Shown: piece after piece, positions 53,963 to 60,698 of the stretch
Layout of the letters: every line of letters starts with the position of its first letter
Numbering within the stretch: position 1 is the stretch's first letter
Assembly (NCBI GenBank): GCA_017466455.1
Contig: JAFTUD010000018.1
Coordinates: forward strand, 1 to 64,000
DNA: 64,000 bases
Direction of reading: 5' to 3'
From: Clostridia bacterium
GTDB lineage: Bacteria > Bacillota_A > Clostridia > Oscillospirales > CAG-272
Position numbers and translations under genes: made by a program
Notes under the pieces: model-generated
The model's database searches: none
Told to the model about the DNA's origin: nothing
Seen by the model: only the letters and a program-made list of their open reading frames with translations

Positions 53963-54895
53963 ATGATTTGGATACCAATTTTAATATCGGCAATTTTGCT
54001 CGTTATCATAATTGTTTTTTGGTATTTTTTCAATACGGCGTTTGTTAGAAGGAAGGAAACAGATCCTCTTGCCGACATTCAAAAGGATGAAAAAATGCGC
54101 AGATACTCGGACGAAATTGACGCAGGGCTTTTGTGGTACGAAAATGCGCCTAAGACCGATGTCTACATAGAAAGCTATGACGGACTAAAGCTACATGGCA
54201 TAATCATTAAGTCGGAAAGCGAAAGCGATAGAACGATAATTTTATTTCATGGCTATCGCTCAACCGCAAGAAGGGACTTTTCCTGCGCTATACCGTATTA
54301 CCATTCGCTCGGTCTTAATATCATTCTTATTGACCAACGCTCACACGGAAAGAGTGAGGGCAGGCTTATTACCTATGGCGTCAAGGAAAGATATGATGCC
54401 GTTTCTTGGGTTGAATTTGCCAAAAAGACATTCCCTGACAATCGCATTTATTTAAGCGGTCTATCAATGGGCTCATCAACGGTTATGATGGCATCTAATA
54501 TCGTTGAGGGAGTTAGCGGAATTATAGCCGATTGTGGCTTTACCTCTCCCAAGGAAATTATTCAGCTCGTAGCTAAAAAGCATTTTGGATTGCCAAGGTG
54601 GTTTTGCGCTCCTGTTGGGTTTTTGGCGAAAATTTTCGGTAAATTTGATTATTCATATAGCGCAAAGCAGTCGCTAAAGGACTCTAAAGTGCCAATTTTA
54701 TTTATTCACGGTGAGGCTGATGACTTTGTACCGTGCTATATGACCGAGGAAAATTTTGAAGCATGTACATCACCTAAGGAAAAGGTAATAGTTGCGGGCG
54801 CACCGCACGGCTTTTCATTTTTGTATGAGCCTGAGGTAGTAAAGTGCGCTCTTGAAAAATTTATGTCTGACGGGAGTGGGACAAATCAGCCTTAA
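53963..54895 (+). CDS. Membrane-anchored alpha/beta hydrolase, 3' end supplied by a MITE-like element
   Basis: A 310-residue alpha/beta hydrolase. An N-terminal membrane anchor (about residues 3-22) precedes the fold: oxyanion region ILFHGYRSTARRDFS, IDQRSHGKSEG, nucleophile elbow LSGLSMGSST (serine near residue 171), FIHGEADDFVP and the histidine in GAPHGFSF. It resembles YqkD/YkgO-like hydrolases of Firmicutes; substrate unknown. The last ten residues (MSDGSGTNQP, of which all after the methionine) and the stop codon lie in the element that begins at 54864, so the original C-terminus has been replaced. Confidence 0.85.
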   Translation: MIWIPILISAILLVIIIVFWYFFNTAFVRRKETDPLADIQKDEKMRRYSDEIDAGLLWYENAPKTDVYIESYDGLKLHGIIIKSESESDRTIILFHGYRSTARRDFSCAIPYYHSLGLNIILIDQRSHGKSEGRLITYGVKERYDAVSWVEFAKKTFPDNRIYLSGLSMGSSTVMMASNIVEGVSGIIADCGFTSPKEIIQLVAKKHFGLPRWFCAPVGFLAKIFGKFDYSYSAKQSLKDSKVPILFIHGEADDFVPCYMTEENFEACTSPKEKVIVAGAPHGFSFLYEPEVVKCALEKFMSDGSGTNQP

Positions 54896-55108
54896 ACCGT
54901 ATATTTACATCATTAAAAGTGGTTTTAAATAATTGTTGATTGTCCTTTAATATATCGGGTTAAGGTGCTCCCGCATTTTAGAACGAGCCAAAAGGCTTGT
55001 ATTCAAGGCGAAATTTTGCCGACATATAAAAATATTTCAAAAAATTTCAACGCATAAGACGGGGCTTTTGTCCGTTCCAAAACTGGTTCGTTCTGTTCCC
55101 GTCAGGCA
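54864..55108 (+). mobile_element. MITE-like element, copy 2 (complete)
   Basis: A 245-base element with imperfect terminal inverted repeats: left TGTCTGACGGGAGTGGGACA and right (complement) TGCCTGACGGGAACAGAACG, 19 of 26 positions alike. TA stands outside both ends (54862-54863 and 55109-55110), as with Tc1/mariner/IS630-type target duplication. Internal bases 54876-54915 and 54949-55009 match copy 1 in inverted orientation. No ORF is inside. It lies between the hydrolase and luxS, contributing the hydrolase stop codon and ending 19 bases before luxS. Confidence 0.72.
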
Positions 55109-55127
55109 TACTAAAAGAGGAATAAAA

Positions 55128-55580
55128 ATGCAAAAAATAGCAAGCTTTACCGTAAATCATGATAAAATCAGCGAAGGACTTTATATTTCGCGCATAGACG
55201 GAGATATAACCACCTATGATATGAGGACAAGAAAGCCTAATATGGGTGATTATATGGACAATATCACAATGCACTCGTTTGAGCATATGTTTGCAACCTA
55301 TGTAAGAAATAGTGATAAGGGTGATAAAATTATCTATTTTGGTCCTATGGGATGCCAAACAGGATTTTATCTTCTTGTAAGAGATGTAGAGCCAAGTCAG
55401 GTCCTTGATCTAATAAAATCCGTGTTAAAGAAAATTATAGAGCATAAGGGCGAAATTTTTGGAAATAAGAGAGAGGAGTGCGGAAACTATCGCAATCTTA
55501 ATCTTGAATGTGCCCAAATGGAAGCGCAAAGATACCTAAATGTGCTAAATAGCTCGGAGGTAACCTTTAAATATGAGTAA
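55128..55580 (+). CDS. luxS: S-ribosylhomocysteine lyase LuxS
   Basis: LuxS (150 residues) splits S-ribosylhomocysteine into homocysteine and DPD, the AI-2 precursor. Metal and active-site motifs are HSFEHMFAT (about residues 48-56), GPMGCQTGFYL (with the catalytic cysteine, about residue 78) and EECGNYRNL (third metal ligand region). ATG 55128 has AGAGGA before it; the longer frame would start within the MITE-like element. The end overlaps mtnN by eight bases. Confidence 0.95.
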   Translation: MQKIASFTVNHDKISEGLYISRIDGDITTYDMRTRKPNMGDYMDNITMHSFEHMFATYVRNSDKGDKIIYFGPMGCQTGFYLLVRDVEPSQVLDLIKSVLKKIIEHKGEIFGNKREECGNYRNLNLECAQMEAQRYLNVLNSSEVTFKYE

Positions 55581-56271
55581 AATTATAGGAATTATCGGCG
55601 CAATGGACATTGAGGTGGACGGAATTATCGCCGATATGAAAAATACTGCCTGTGATGAATTTTCAGGAATGAAATTCGTAAGGGGCGAGCTTTTTGGAAA
55701 GAGCGTGGTTGTTTGTAAATGCGGAATAGGCAAGGTTTTTGCAGGAATTTGCGCACAAACAATGATTTTAAAATATCAACCCTGTATGATTATAAATTCA
55801 GGAGTTGCGGGAGCGCTTAGTAAGGACTTATCCGTGCTTGATGCAGTTGTAGCGACTGATGTTGTTCAGCACGATGTGGATACAAGCCCACTTGGTGACC
55901 CTGTTGGTCTTATTTCGGGAATAAATCTTGTAAATATACACGCCGACAAGGCTATATCGGGTCTTATTGCCGATAGCGCGAGTGCTTGCGGTGTAAGCGT
56001 AAAGCGCGGAGTTATCGCATCGGGCGACCAGTTTATAACAGGAAAAGAAAAAAAGGACTCTATTGCAAATACCTTTAACGCTGTAGCATGCGAAATGGAG
56101 GGAGCTTCAATAGGTCAGGTATGCTATGTTAATAATGTGCCGTTTGCCATCTTGCGCACAATTTCCGATGGCGAGGGTGAGGCACTTGATTATTTCACGT
56201 TTTCAAGGCTTGCCGGCGAGCAAGCCATAAAAATAATTAAAAAATTCATAGAAAGCTACGAGGTAAAATGA
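55573..56271 (+). CDS. mtnN: 5'-methylthioadenosine/SAH nucleosidase
   Basis: MtnN/Pfs (232 residues) removes adenine from SAH and MTA and so makes the LuxS substrate. IIGAMDIEVDGIIADM at the start, INSGVAGAL (about residue 76), VACEMEGASIGQVCYVN (catalytic and purine-site residues) and LRTISDGEGE match the family. It overlaps luxS by eight bases, forming a two-step SAH recycling operon. Confidence 0.95.
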   Translation: MSKIIGIIGAMDIEVDGIIADMKNTACDEFSGMKFVRGELFGKSVVVCKCGIGKVFAGICAQTMILKYQPCMIINSGVAGALSKDLSVLDAVVATDVVQHDVDTSPLGDPVGLISGINLVNIHADKAISGLIADSASACGVSVKRGVIASGDQFITGKEKKDSIANTFNAVACEMEGASIGQVCYVNNVPFAILRTISDGEGEALDYFTFSRLAGEQAIKIIKKFIESYEVK

Positions 56272-56272
56272 A

Positions 56273-57091
56273 ATGAAGCTTGGATTTCAACTTTATTCAG
56301 TAAGAGATGAGCTTGAAAAGGACTTTTTCGGCACTCTTAAAAAAATCAAGGAAATGGGCTATGAGGGCGGAGAGCTTGCGGGCTTTTATGGCAATAGCGC
56401 ATCCGAGGTTAAATCAATGTTTGAAGAGGTAGGCCTTACTCCTATTTCCGCGCATGTCGCTTATCAGGAGTTTATGGAAAACGGCATTGAGAATGTTGTA
56501 AAAATGTATAAGGAAATCGGCTGCAAATATATGGTAATTCCTTATCTTCCACAGGATTTAAGATATGGTAGCGAAAAATATCCTAAGCTACTTGAGGATA
56601 TGAAGGAAATCGGTAAGGCTTGCAAGGGAAACGGTATTACACTTCTATATCACAACCACGATTTTGAGTTTGATAAGACCGAGGACGGAGAATATGTTCT
56701 CGACGCTCTTTATAATGAAATTAGCGAGGATTTGCTAAAGACCGAGCTTGATACCTGTTGGGTAAATGTAGGCGGAGAAAATCCTGCTGATTATGTAAGA
56801 AAGTATACAGGCAGAGCGCCTGTTGTTCACCTTAAGGACTTCGTTGGAACAAGAAGCAAGAATATGTATAAGCTCATCGGCATTGATAGTAGCGAGGAGC
56901 AAAGCAATACCTTTGAATTTAGACCTCTCGGATATGGTGTGCAGGATGTTCAAGCTATTGTTGACGCAGCAAGGGACGCAGGTGCATCTTGGGTAATCGC
57001 TGAGCAGGATGAGCCATCAATGGGTAAATCCCGTCTTGAATGCGCTCAAATGAGCATTGATTATATGAAGAAAAATATCAATTACAAATAA
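56273..57091 (+). CDS. Sugar phosphate isomerase/epimerase-like TIM-barrel protein
   Basis: A 272-residue xylose-isomerase-like TIM barrel (PF01261). LGFQLYSVRDELEKDF at the N-terminus, LLYHNHDFEFDK (about residues 122-133), ELDTCWVNVGGENPADYVRKY and VVHLKDFVG supply the metal-binding E/D/H residues. Many close relatives act on inositol or keto-sugars, but the substrate cannot be set. It starts one base after the mtnN stop, so it shares the luxS-mtnN transcript, and ends before a terminator. Confidence 0.85.
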   Translation: MKLGFQLYSVRDELEKDFFGTLKKIKEMGYEGGELAGFYGNSASEVKSMFEEVGLTPISAHVAYQEFMENGIENVVKMYKEIGCKYMVIPYLPQDLRYGSEKYPKLLEDMKEIGKACKGNGITLLYHNHDFEFDKTEDGEYVLDALYNEISEDLLKTELDTCWVNVGGENPADYVRKYTGRAPVVHLKDFVGTRSKNMYKLIGIDSSEEQSNTFEFRPLGYGVQDVQAIVDAARDAGASWVIAEQDEPSMGKSRLECAQMSIDYMKKNINYK

Positions 57092-57100
57092 ATTCAAAGT

Positions 57101-57126
57101 AAAAGCCTGTCTTAGACAGGCTTTTA
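57101..57126 (+). terminator. Intrinsic terminator after the isomerase-like gene
   Basis: AAAAGCCTGTC / GACAGGCTTTT hairpin, three-base loop. Confidence 0.88.
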
Positions 57127-57130
57127 TCTA

Positions 57131-57159
57131 TTGACAAAAATTAAGCGTTGTGATATAAT
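57131..57159 (+). promoter_or_regulatory. Promoter of the structured leader / EcsC-family gene
   Basis: Consensus TTGACA (57131-57136), 17 bases, TATAAT (57154-57159). Transcription should start at about 57165-57167, at the first base of the long helix. Confidence 0.87.
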
Positions 57160-57163
57160 TGAA

Positions 57164-57320
57164 TTGCCAAACAATTTCATAATTTAATACTCTCAGGGAA
57201 AAACTATATCGGTAAAAGGTGTTTCTCTCTTTTCTATATGCTCCTTGAGGGTTATGGAATTGTTTGGCGACAATGAGGGACGGCGCTTTTTCGGTGCGTT
57301 CCTCGTGGGCGCACTTTTTT
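57164..57320 (+). promoter_or_regulatory. Unidentified structured leader with attenuator (candidate riboswitch)
   Basis: Bases 57164-57182 pair with 57252-57270 without mismatch (19 bp, a few G-U). Inside, after a seven-base bulge (57183-57189), 57190-57199 pairs with 57242-57251 (10 bp), then 57205-57209 with 57236-57240 and 57214-57218 with 57229-57233. Next come two exclusive hairpins: 57275-57286 with 57294-57304, or the terminator 57294-57301 with 57307-57314 followed by six T (57315-57320). I could not match it to a riboswitch class, T-box or 6S RNA that I know. A regulated leader of the next gene is inferred. Confidence 0.7.
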
Positions 57321-57342
57321 GTTATTTGAGGGAGAATTTGTG

Positions 57343-58209
57343 ATGGAAGAAAAAATGAAAAAAGAAAAAGGAATAGTAAAAGTTAAGAATTCAATCGTAA
57401 GTGCTATTGATGAGAACGGTAATGGCGAAATCGATGTTGAAGATGTTGTTATCAAGGGACTGAAAATCCCGGGCATAAGGATAAAAAGAGATGATTTTTT
57501 GCAAAAATCTTTATTTAAAAAATATCCGCAAGAAACAATAGATATTGCAATCACGGAAAATCCAATGAAAGCGAATATTCCAGTAGAAGAAATTGATAAA
57601 ATTGCAGAAGATGTTATAAAATTTGAAAGAAACTGTGTGTCTGGTATTTCTACTGCATTAGGGATTCCTGGAGGCGTTGCTATGGTTGCTACAATTCCGG
57701 CAGATATTGCACAGTATTACGGTTATTTATTAAGAGCTACTCAAAAATTACTATATTTATATGGATTTCTAGAAATTGATACAACCGAGAATGGTGGCAA
57801 GTTTGATGACGGAACAATGAATACCTTAATAATATGTTTTGGAATTATGTATGGAACGCTCGGCGCTAACAATGCAATAAAAGCAATGGCAAAGGCGTTG
57901 GGGACTGGCGTTGAGAAAAAACTATTGAAAAAAGCGCTGACGAAAGGGGTATTTTTTCCGTTAGTTAAATCGGTAGCATCTTGGTTTGGTGTAAATATAA
58001 CAAAAAAAGTATTTGCAGGATTTTTCAAAAATGCGATACCTGTTGCGGGAGGAATAATAGGTGGAGGTATAACATATATTGCGTTCAAACCGTGTTGCGA
58101 TAAACTCAAAAACAGTTTAAGAGATACGATTTTGAGCAATCCTGACTATAAACCCGCATTTGATGAAGAAAAAATTTATAAGGATATTGTTGAAGATGTA
58201 GAAGAGTAA
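57343..58209 (+). CDS. EcsC-family protein with EF-hand-like loop
   Basis: A 288-residue protein. The centre (about residues 95-140) has GISTALGIPGGVAMVATIPA, DIAQYYGYLLRATQKLLYLYG, typical of the EcsC family (PF12787), a group of unknown function. Residues 23-34, DENGNGEIDVED, match a canonical EF-hand calcium loop, so the N-terminus may bind Ca2+. Two to three hydrophobic stretches (about 150-170, 185-235) suggest membrane contact. GAGGGAG lies eight bases before ATG 57343. The gene alone lies behind the structured leader. Function unknown. Confidence 0.72.
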   Translation: MEEKMKKEKGIVKVKNSIVSAIDENGNGEIDVEDVVIKGLKIPGIRIKRDDFLQKSLFKKYPQETIDIAITENPMKANIPVEEIDKIAEDVIKFERNCVSGISTALGIPGGVAMVATIPADIAQYYGYLLRATQKLLYLYGFLEIDTTENGGKFDDGTMNTLIICFGIMYGTLGANNAIKAMAKALGTGVEKKLLKKALTKGVFFPLVKSVASWFGVNITKKVFAGFFKNAIPVAGGIIGGGITYIAFKPCCDKLKNSLRDTILSNPDYKPAFDEEKIYKDIVEDVEE

Positions 58210-58268
58210 TAAATAAATTTTAAATTTTTAAAATTCAACATTTTATAAATTCAAAAATTCTAAAATTA

Positions 58269-58320
58269 AAAAACCGCTTATAAATCCTTTGTATAAAAGG
58301 AAATAAGTGGTTTTGTTTTT
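58269..58320. terminator. Two-way terminator (EcsC-family / trmH-like genes)
   Basis: Long hairpin AAAACCGCTTAT / ATAAGTGGTTTT with an inner CCTTT/AAAGG pairing; the trmH-like stop lies at its edge. An A/T-only tract (58210-58268) precedes it. Confidence 0.8.
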
Positions 58321-59092
58321 ATTTTTTATTTTGCTTAAAAACCTCAAATGCAAGAATAGTTGAAGCGGATGCAGCCGATAGCGCAGCATTAAATTCACGC
58401 CCGTAATCAATGCGCACAATTTGGTCAGCCTGCGATAAAATAGAGGAGGAAATTCCTCTTTTTTCACCGCCCACAATTAGGAATATAGGCTTAGTCAAAT
58501 CGGCATCATAAACGCTAATAGAATTTTTAATATCAGCACAAATGACCTTGTAATTTTTCGCCTTAAACAGAGCAATAAAATCATCATCAGCAATGTAAAT
58601 ATCGGCACGCTCGCTTGCTCCAGCCGAGGAGCGACAAACAACTCCCGAGGCGCTTAGCCAGTTCCTTTTTGAAAGGATAAATCCGTCAACCCCCGAGGCG
58701 TAAATTGAGCGCATAGCATAGCCAAAATTGTAAGGGTCCTCAATGCCCTCAATCATTACATAAAATCCGTTGTTCTTTATATCATCAAGGGTAAGAGTGG
58801 GGTACTGCCTTTCTTCACAAAGTGCAATAATTCCACCATGAGAAGCACCAATAGATAGAGAATTAATCTCGTTTTCATCGCTCTCAATAACATCAAAGCC
58901 GAAAATCTCGCTCATTTTTTTGAGATAACCGATTTCCTTCGCTTTTTTTGAGGCTCTTTCCTTGTCGTAAAGAATTTTCGTGATTTTACGGGCATTTGGC
59001 TTTTCGTCCTTTAAATTATCAATCAAGGCACGAATTGATGTCATACCCTCAAATACAGTTGATGAGATAAAACGATTTTCTTCCTTTATCAT
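58319..59092 (-). CDS. SpoU/TrmH-family RNA methyltransferase
   Basis: A 257-residue SpoU-family enzyme. Motif 1 is IEGIEDPYNFGYAMRSIYASG (about residues 113-133), motif 2 LIVGGEKRGISSSIL and motif 3 IDYGREFNAALSAASAS. Motif 3 lacks the usual SLNVS serine/asparagine pair (reads FNAALSAASA), and an N-terminal substrate domain is present. The target RNA position is unknown; it is a paralogue of RlmB at 13980. Its ATG overlaps the prfB stop by four bases. Confidence 0.82.
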   Translation of the reverse strand: MIKEENRFISSTVFEGMTSIRALIDNLKDEKPNARKITKILYDKERASKKAKEIGYLKKMSEIFGFDVIESDENEINSLSIGASHGGIIALCEERQYPTLTLDDIKNNGFYVMIEGIEDPYNFGYAMRSIYASGVDGFILSKRNWLSASGVVCRSSAGASERADIYIADDDFIALFKAKNYKVICADIKNSISVYDADLTKPIFLIVGGEKRGISSSILSQADQIVRIDYGREFNAALSAASASTILAFEVFKQNKK

Positions 59093-60198
59093 TTCTTTGC
59101 ATTTTCCTTAAGATAAGCATTGATAAATCCGTCAATATCGCCGTCCATAACTGCTTGAATATTTCCGTTTTCGTAGCCTGTGCGTGTATCCTTCGCAAGA
59201 GTATATGGCATAAATACATAGGAACGAATTTGTGAGCCCCATTCAATATTTGTCTTGTTGCCCTTAATATCCTCAATTCTATCAAGCTTTTCGCGTTCCT
59301 TAATCTCCATAAGCTTGGATTTTAGCATTTTCATAGCTGTTTCCTTGTTTTGGAGTTGGCTACGCTCGGTTTGACAGCCAACAACAATTCCGGTAGGGAT
59401 ATGGACAATTCTAATAGCGGAGTCAGTTTTATTTACATGCTGTCCCCCCGCACCCGATGAACGGTGAGCAGTGATTTCAAGGTCCGCTTCGTTAATTTCA
59501 AATGAGTTGTCATCATCAAATTCGGGCATTACCTCAACGGAAGCAAATGATGTATGGCGTCTTCCCGAGGAGTCAAATGGAGAAACCCTTACAAGACGGT
59601 GCACGCCATTTTCACTCTTTAAATATCCGTAAGCATTAAGCCCCTCAATAAGGATAGTAGCACTCTTAAGTCCTGCTTCCTCACCGTCAAGCCAGTCTAT
59701 AAGCTTTACATTATATCCGTGCTTTTCACCCCAACGAGTGTAAAGACGGTAGAGCATAAGCGCCCAGTCCTGCGCCTCAGTTCCGCCAGCACCTGGGTGG
59801 AATGAAATAATAGCATTATTTTTATCGTATTCGCCATTCAAGAGGACCTCAATGCGTTGCTTTTCCTCCTCGGCAATAATCGCCTGCTGATCGGCAAGAA
59901 TTTCCTCAGTAAGGCTCTCGTCATTTTCCTCAATAGCCATTTCGGTCATCATAATTGTGTCCTCAAGCTTGGATACAAGCGCCTCATATCTTTCAATTTT
60001 GTCCTTCATTTGCTTGATTTTTTGCAAAACCTTAGTAGAATTTTCTTGATTTGACCAAAAGTCAGGCTCAAAGGTTTGCTTTTCAAGCTCATTAACATCA
60101 GCCTTTAATTCTTCAATTCGTAGTGCGTTTCCAAGCTCCTCAATATTGCTTCTGAAATTTTGAAGCTCGTGCTTGGCATTTTCAAGTGCGATAATCAA
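59089..60198 (-). CDS. prfB: Peptide chain release factor 2
   Basis: RF2 (369 residues) with domain motifs EAQDWALMLYRLYTRW, the stop-codon-reading SPF (RVSPFDSSGRRHTSF) and GGQ loop SSGAGGQHVNKTDSA. The frame is continuous through the site where many prfB genes need a +1 shift (here SNIEELGN), so no programmed frameshift. A TTG at 60213 lies within the ribosome site; the TTG at 60198, eight bases after GGAGG, is the likely start. Four-base overlap with the trmH-like gene. Confidence 0.93.
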   Translation of the reverse strand: MIIALENAKHELQNFRSNIEELGNALRIEELKADVNELEKQTFEPDFWSNQENSTKVLQKIKQMKDKIERYEALVSKLEDTIMMTEMAIEENDESLTEEILADQQAIIAEEEKQRIEVLLNGEYDKNNAIISFHPGAGGTEAQDWALMLYRLYTRWGEKHGYNVKLIDWLDGEEAGLKSATILIEGLNAYGYLKSENGVHRLVRVSPFDSSGRRHTSFASVEVMPEFDDDNSFEINEADLEITAHRSSGAGGQHVNKTDSAIRIVHIPTGIVVGCQTERSQLQNKETAMKMLKSKLMEIKEREKLDRIEDIKGNKTNIEWGSQIRSYVFMPYTLAKDTRTGYENGNIQAVMDGDIDGFINAYLKENAKK

Positions 60199-60241
60199 TT
60201 TATCTTCCTCCAATAAATACTAAACATAATTATACATTTTA

Positions 60242-60270
60242 AGTATAGCATAATCAAAGAGAAAAAACAA
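60242..60270 (-). promoter_or_regulatory. Candidate promoter of prfB
   Basis: Minus-strand TTGTTT (plus 60265-60270), 17 bases, TATACT (plus 60242-60247). Confidence 0.6.
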
Positions 60271-60330
60271 ACATTTTTTCTAATTTTATCAAAAATATGC
60301 GCTTATTTTTAAAATCTAAGGCAAATATAA

Positions 60331-60359
60331 TTGATTTTTTGAAAAAGCTATGCTAAAAT
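60331..60359 (+). promoter_or_regulatory. Promoter of the DUF3006 gene
   Basis: TTGATT (60331-60336), 17 bases, TAAAAT (60354-60359). Confidence 0.72.
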
Positions 60360-60391
60360 AATAAAAAATGCAACTAAAAACGGAGAAGAAT

Positions 60392-60655
60392 ATGAGAATA
60401 GTAGTCGATAGAATAGAAGAAAATCAAAATGGAGAAAAAATAGTAGCTTTTGAAATTGATGATAAAATTGTATTTTTGGATAAAAACGACCTTCCCGAGG
60501 GGCTTATCGATACGCTTTCGGTGGGGAATATTCTTGAAGCCGAGTACGAAAATGGCAAAGTCCTCAGCGCAAAAATTCTAAAGGATGAGGAGGAAGCAAA
60601 AAGAAAGGAAATGAAATCCCGCCTTTTCGCCCTCAAAAATAGAAATAAAAAATAA
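60392..60655 (+). CDS. DUF3006 small protein
   Basis: An 87-residue DUF3006 protein: RIVVDRIEENQNGEKIVAFE, then a beta-rich middle with LPEGLIDTLSVGNILEAEYE and a basic C-terminal helix (KRKEMKSRLFALKNRNKK). DUF3006 proteins are common in Firmicutes and have no known function. GGAGAAG precedes ATG 60392; the frame open from 60368 is not needed. Confidence 0.83.
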   Translation: MRIVVDRIEENQNGEKIVAFEIDDKIVFLDKNDLPEGLIDTLSVGNILEAEYENGKVLSAKILKDEEEAKRKEMKSRLFALKNRNKK

Positions 60656-60660
60656 AAAAC

Positions 60661-60695
60661 AAAGGCTCTTGCAAAATGCAAGAGTCTTTATTTTA
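60661..60695. terminator. Two-way terminator (DUF3006 / ileS)
   Basis: AAAGGCTCTTGC / GCAAGAGTCTTT hairpin with a short loop between converging genes, near the ileS stop. Confidence 0.87.
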
Positions 60696-60698
60696 TAA

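Noticed and set aside
57164..57320. T-box leader or 6S RNA
   Set aside because: The T-box core (AGGGUGGNACCGCG) is absent, and the 19-bp outer helix with a short inner arm does not fit the 6S open bubble.
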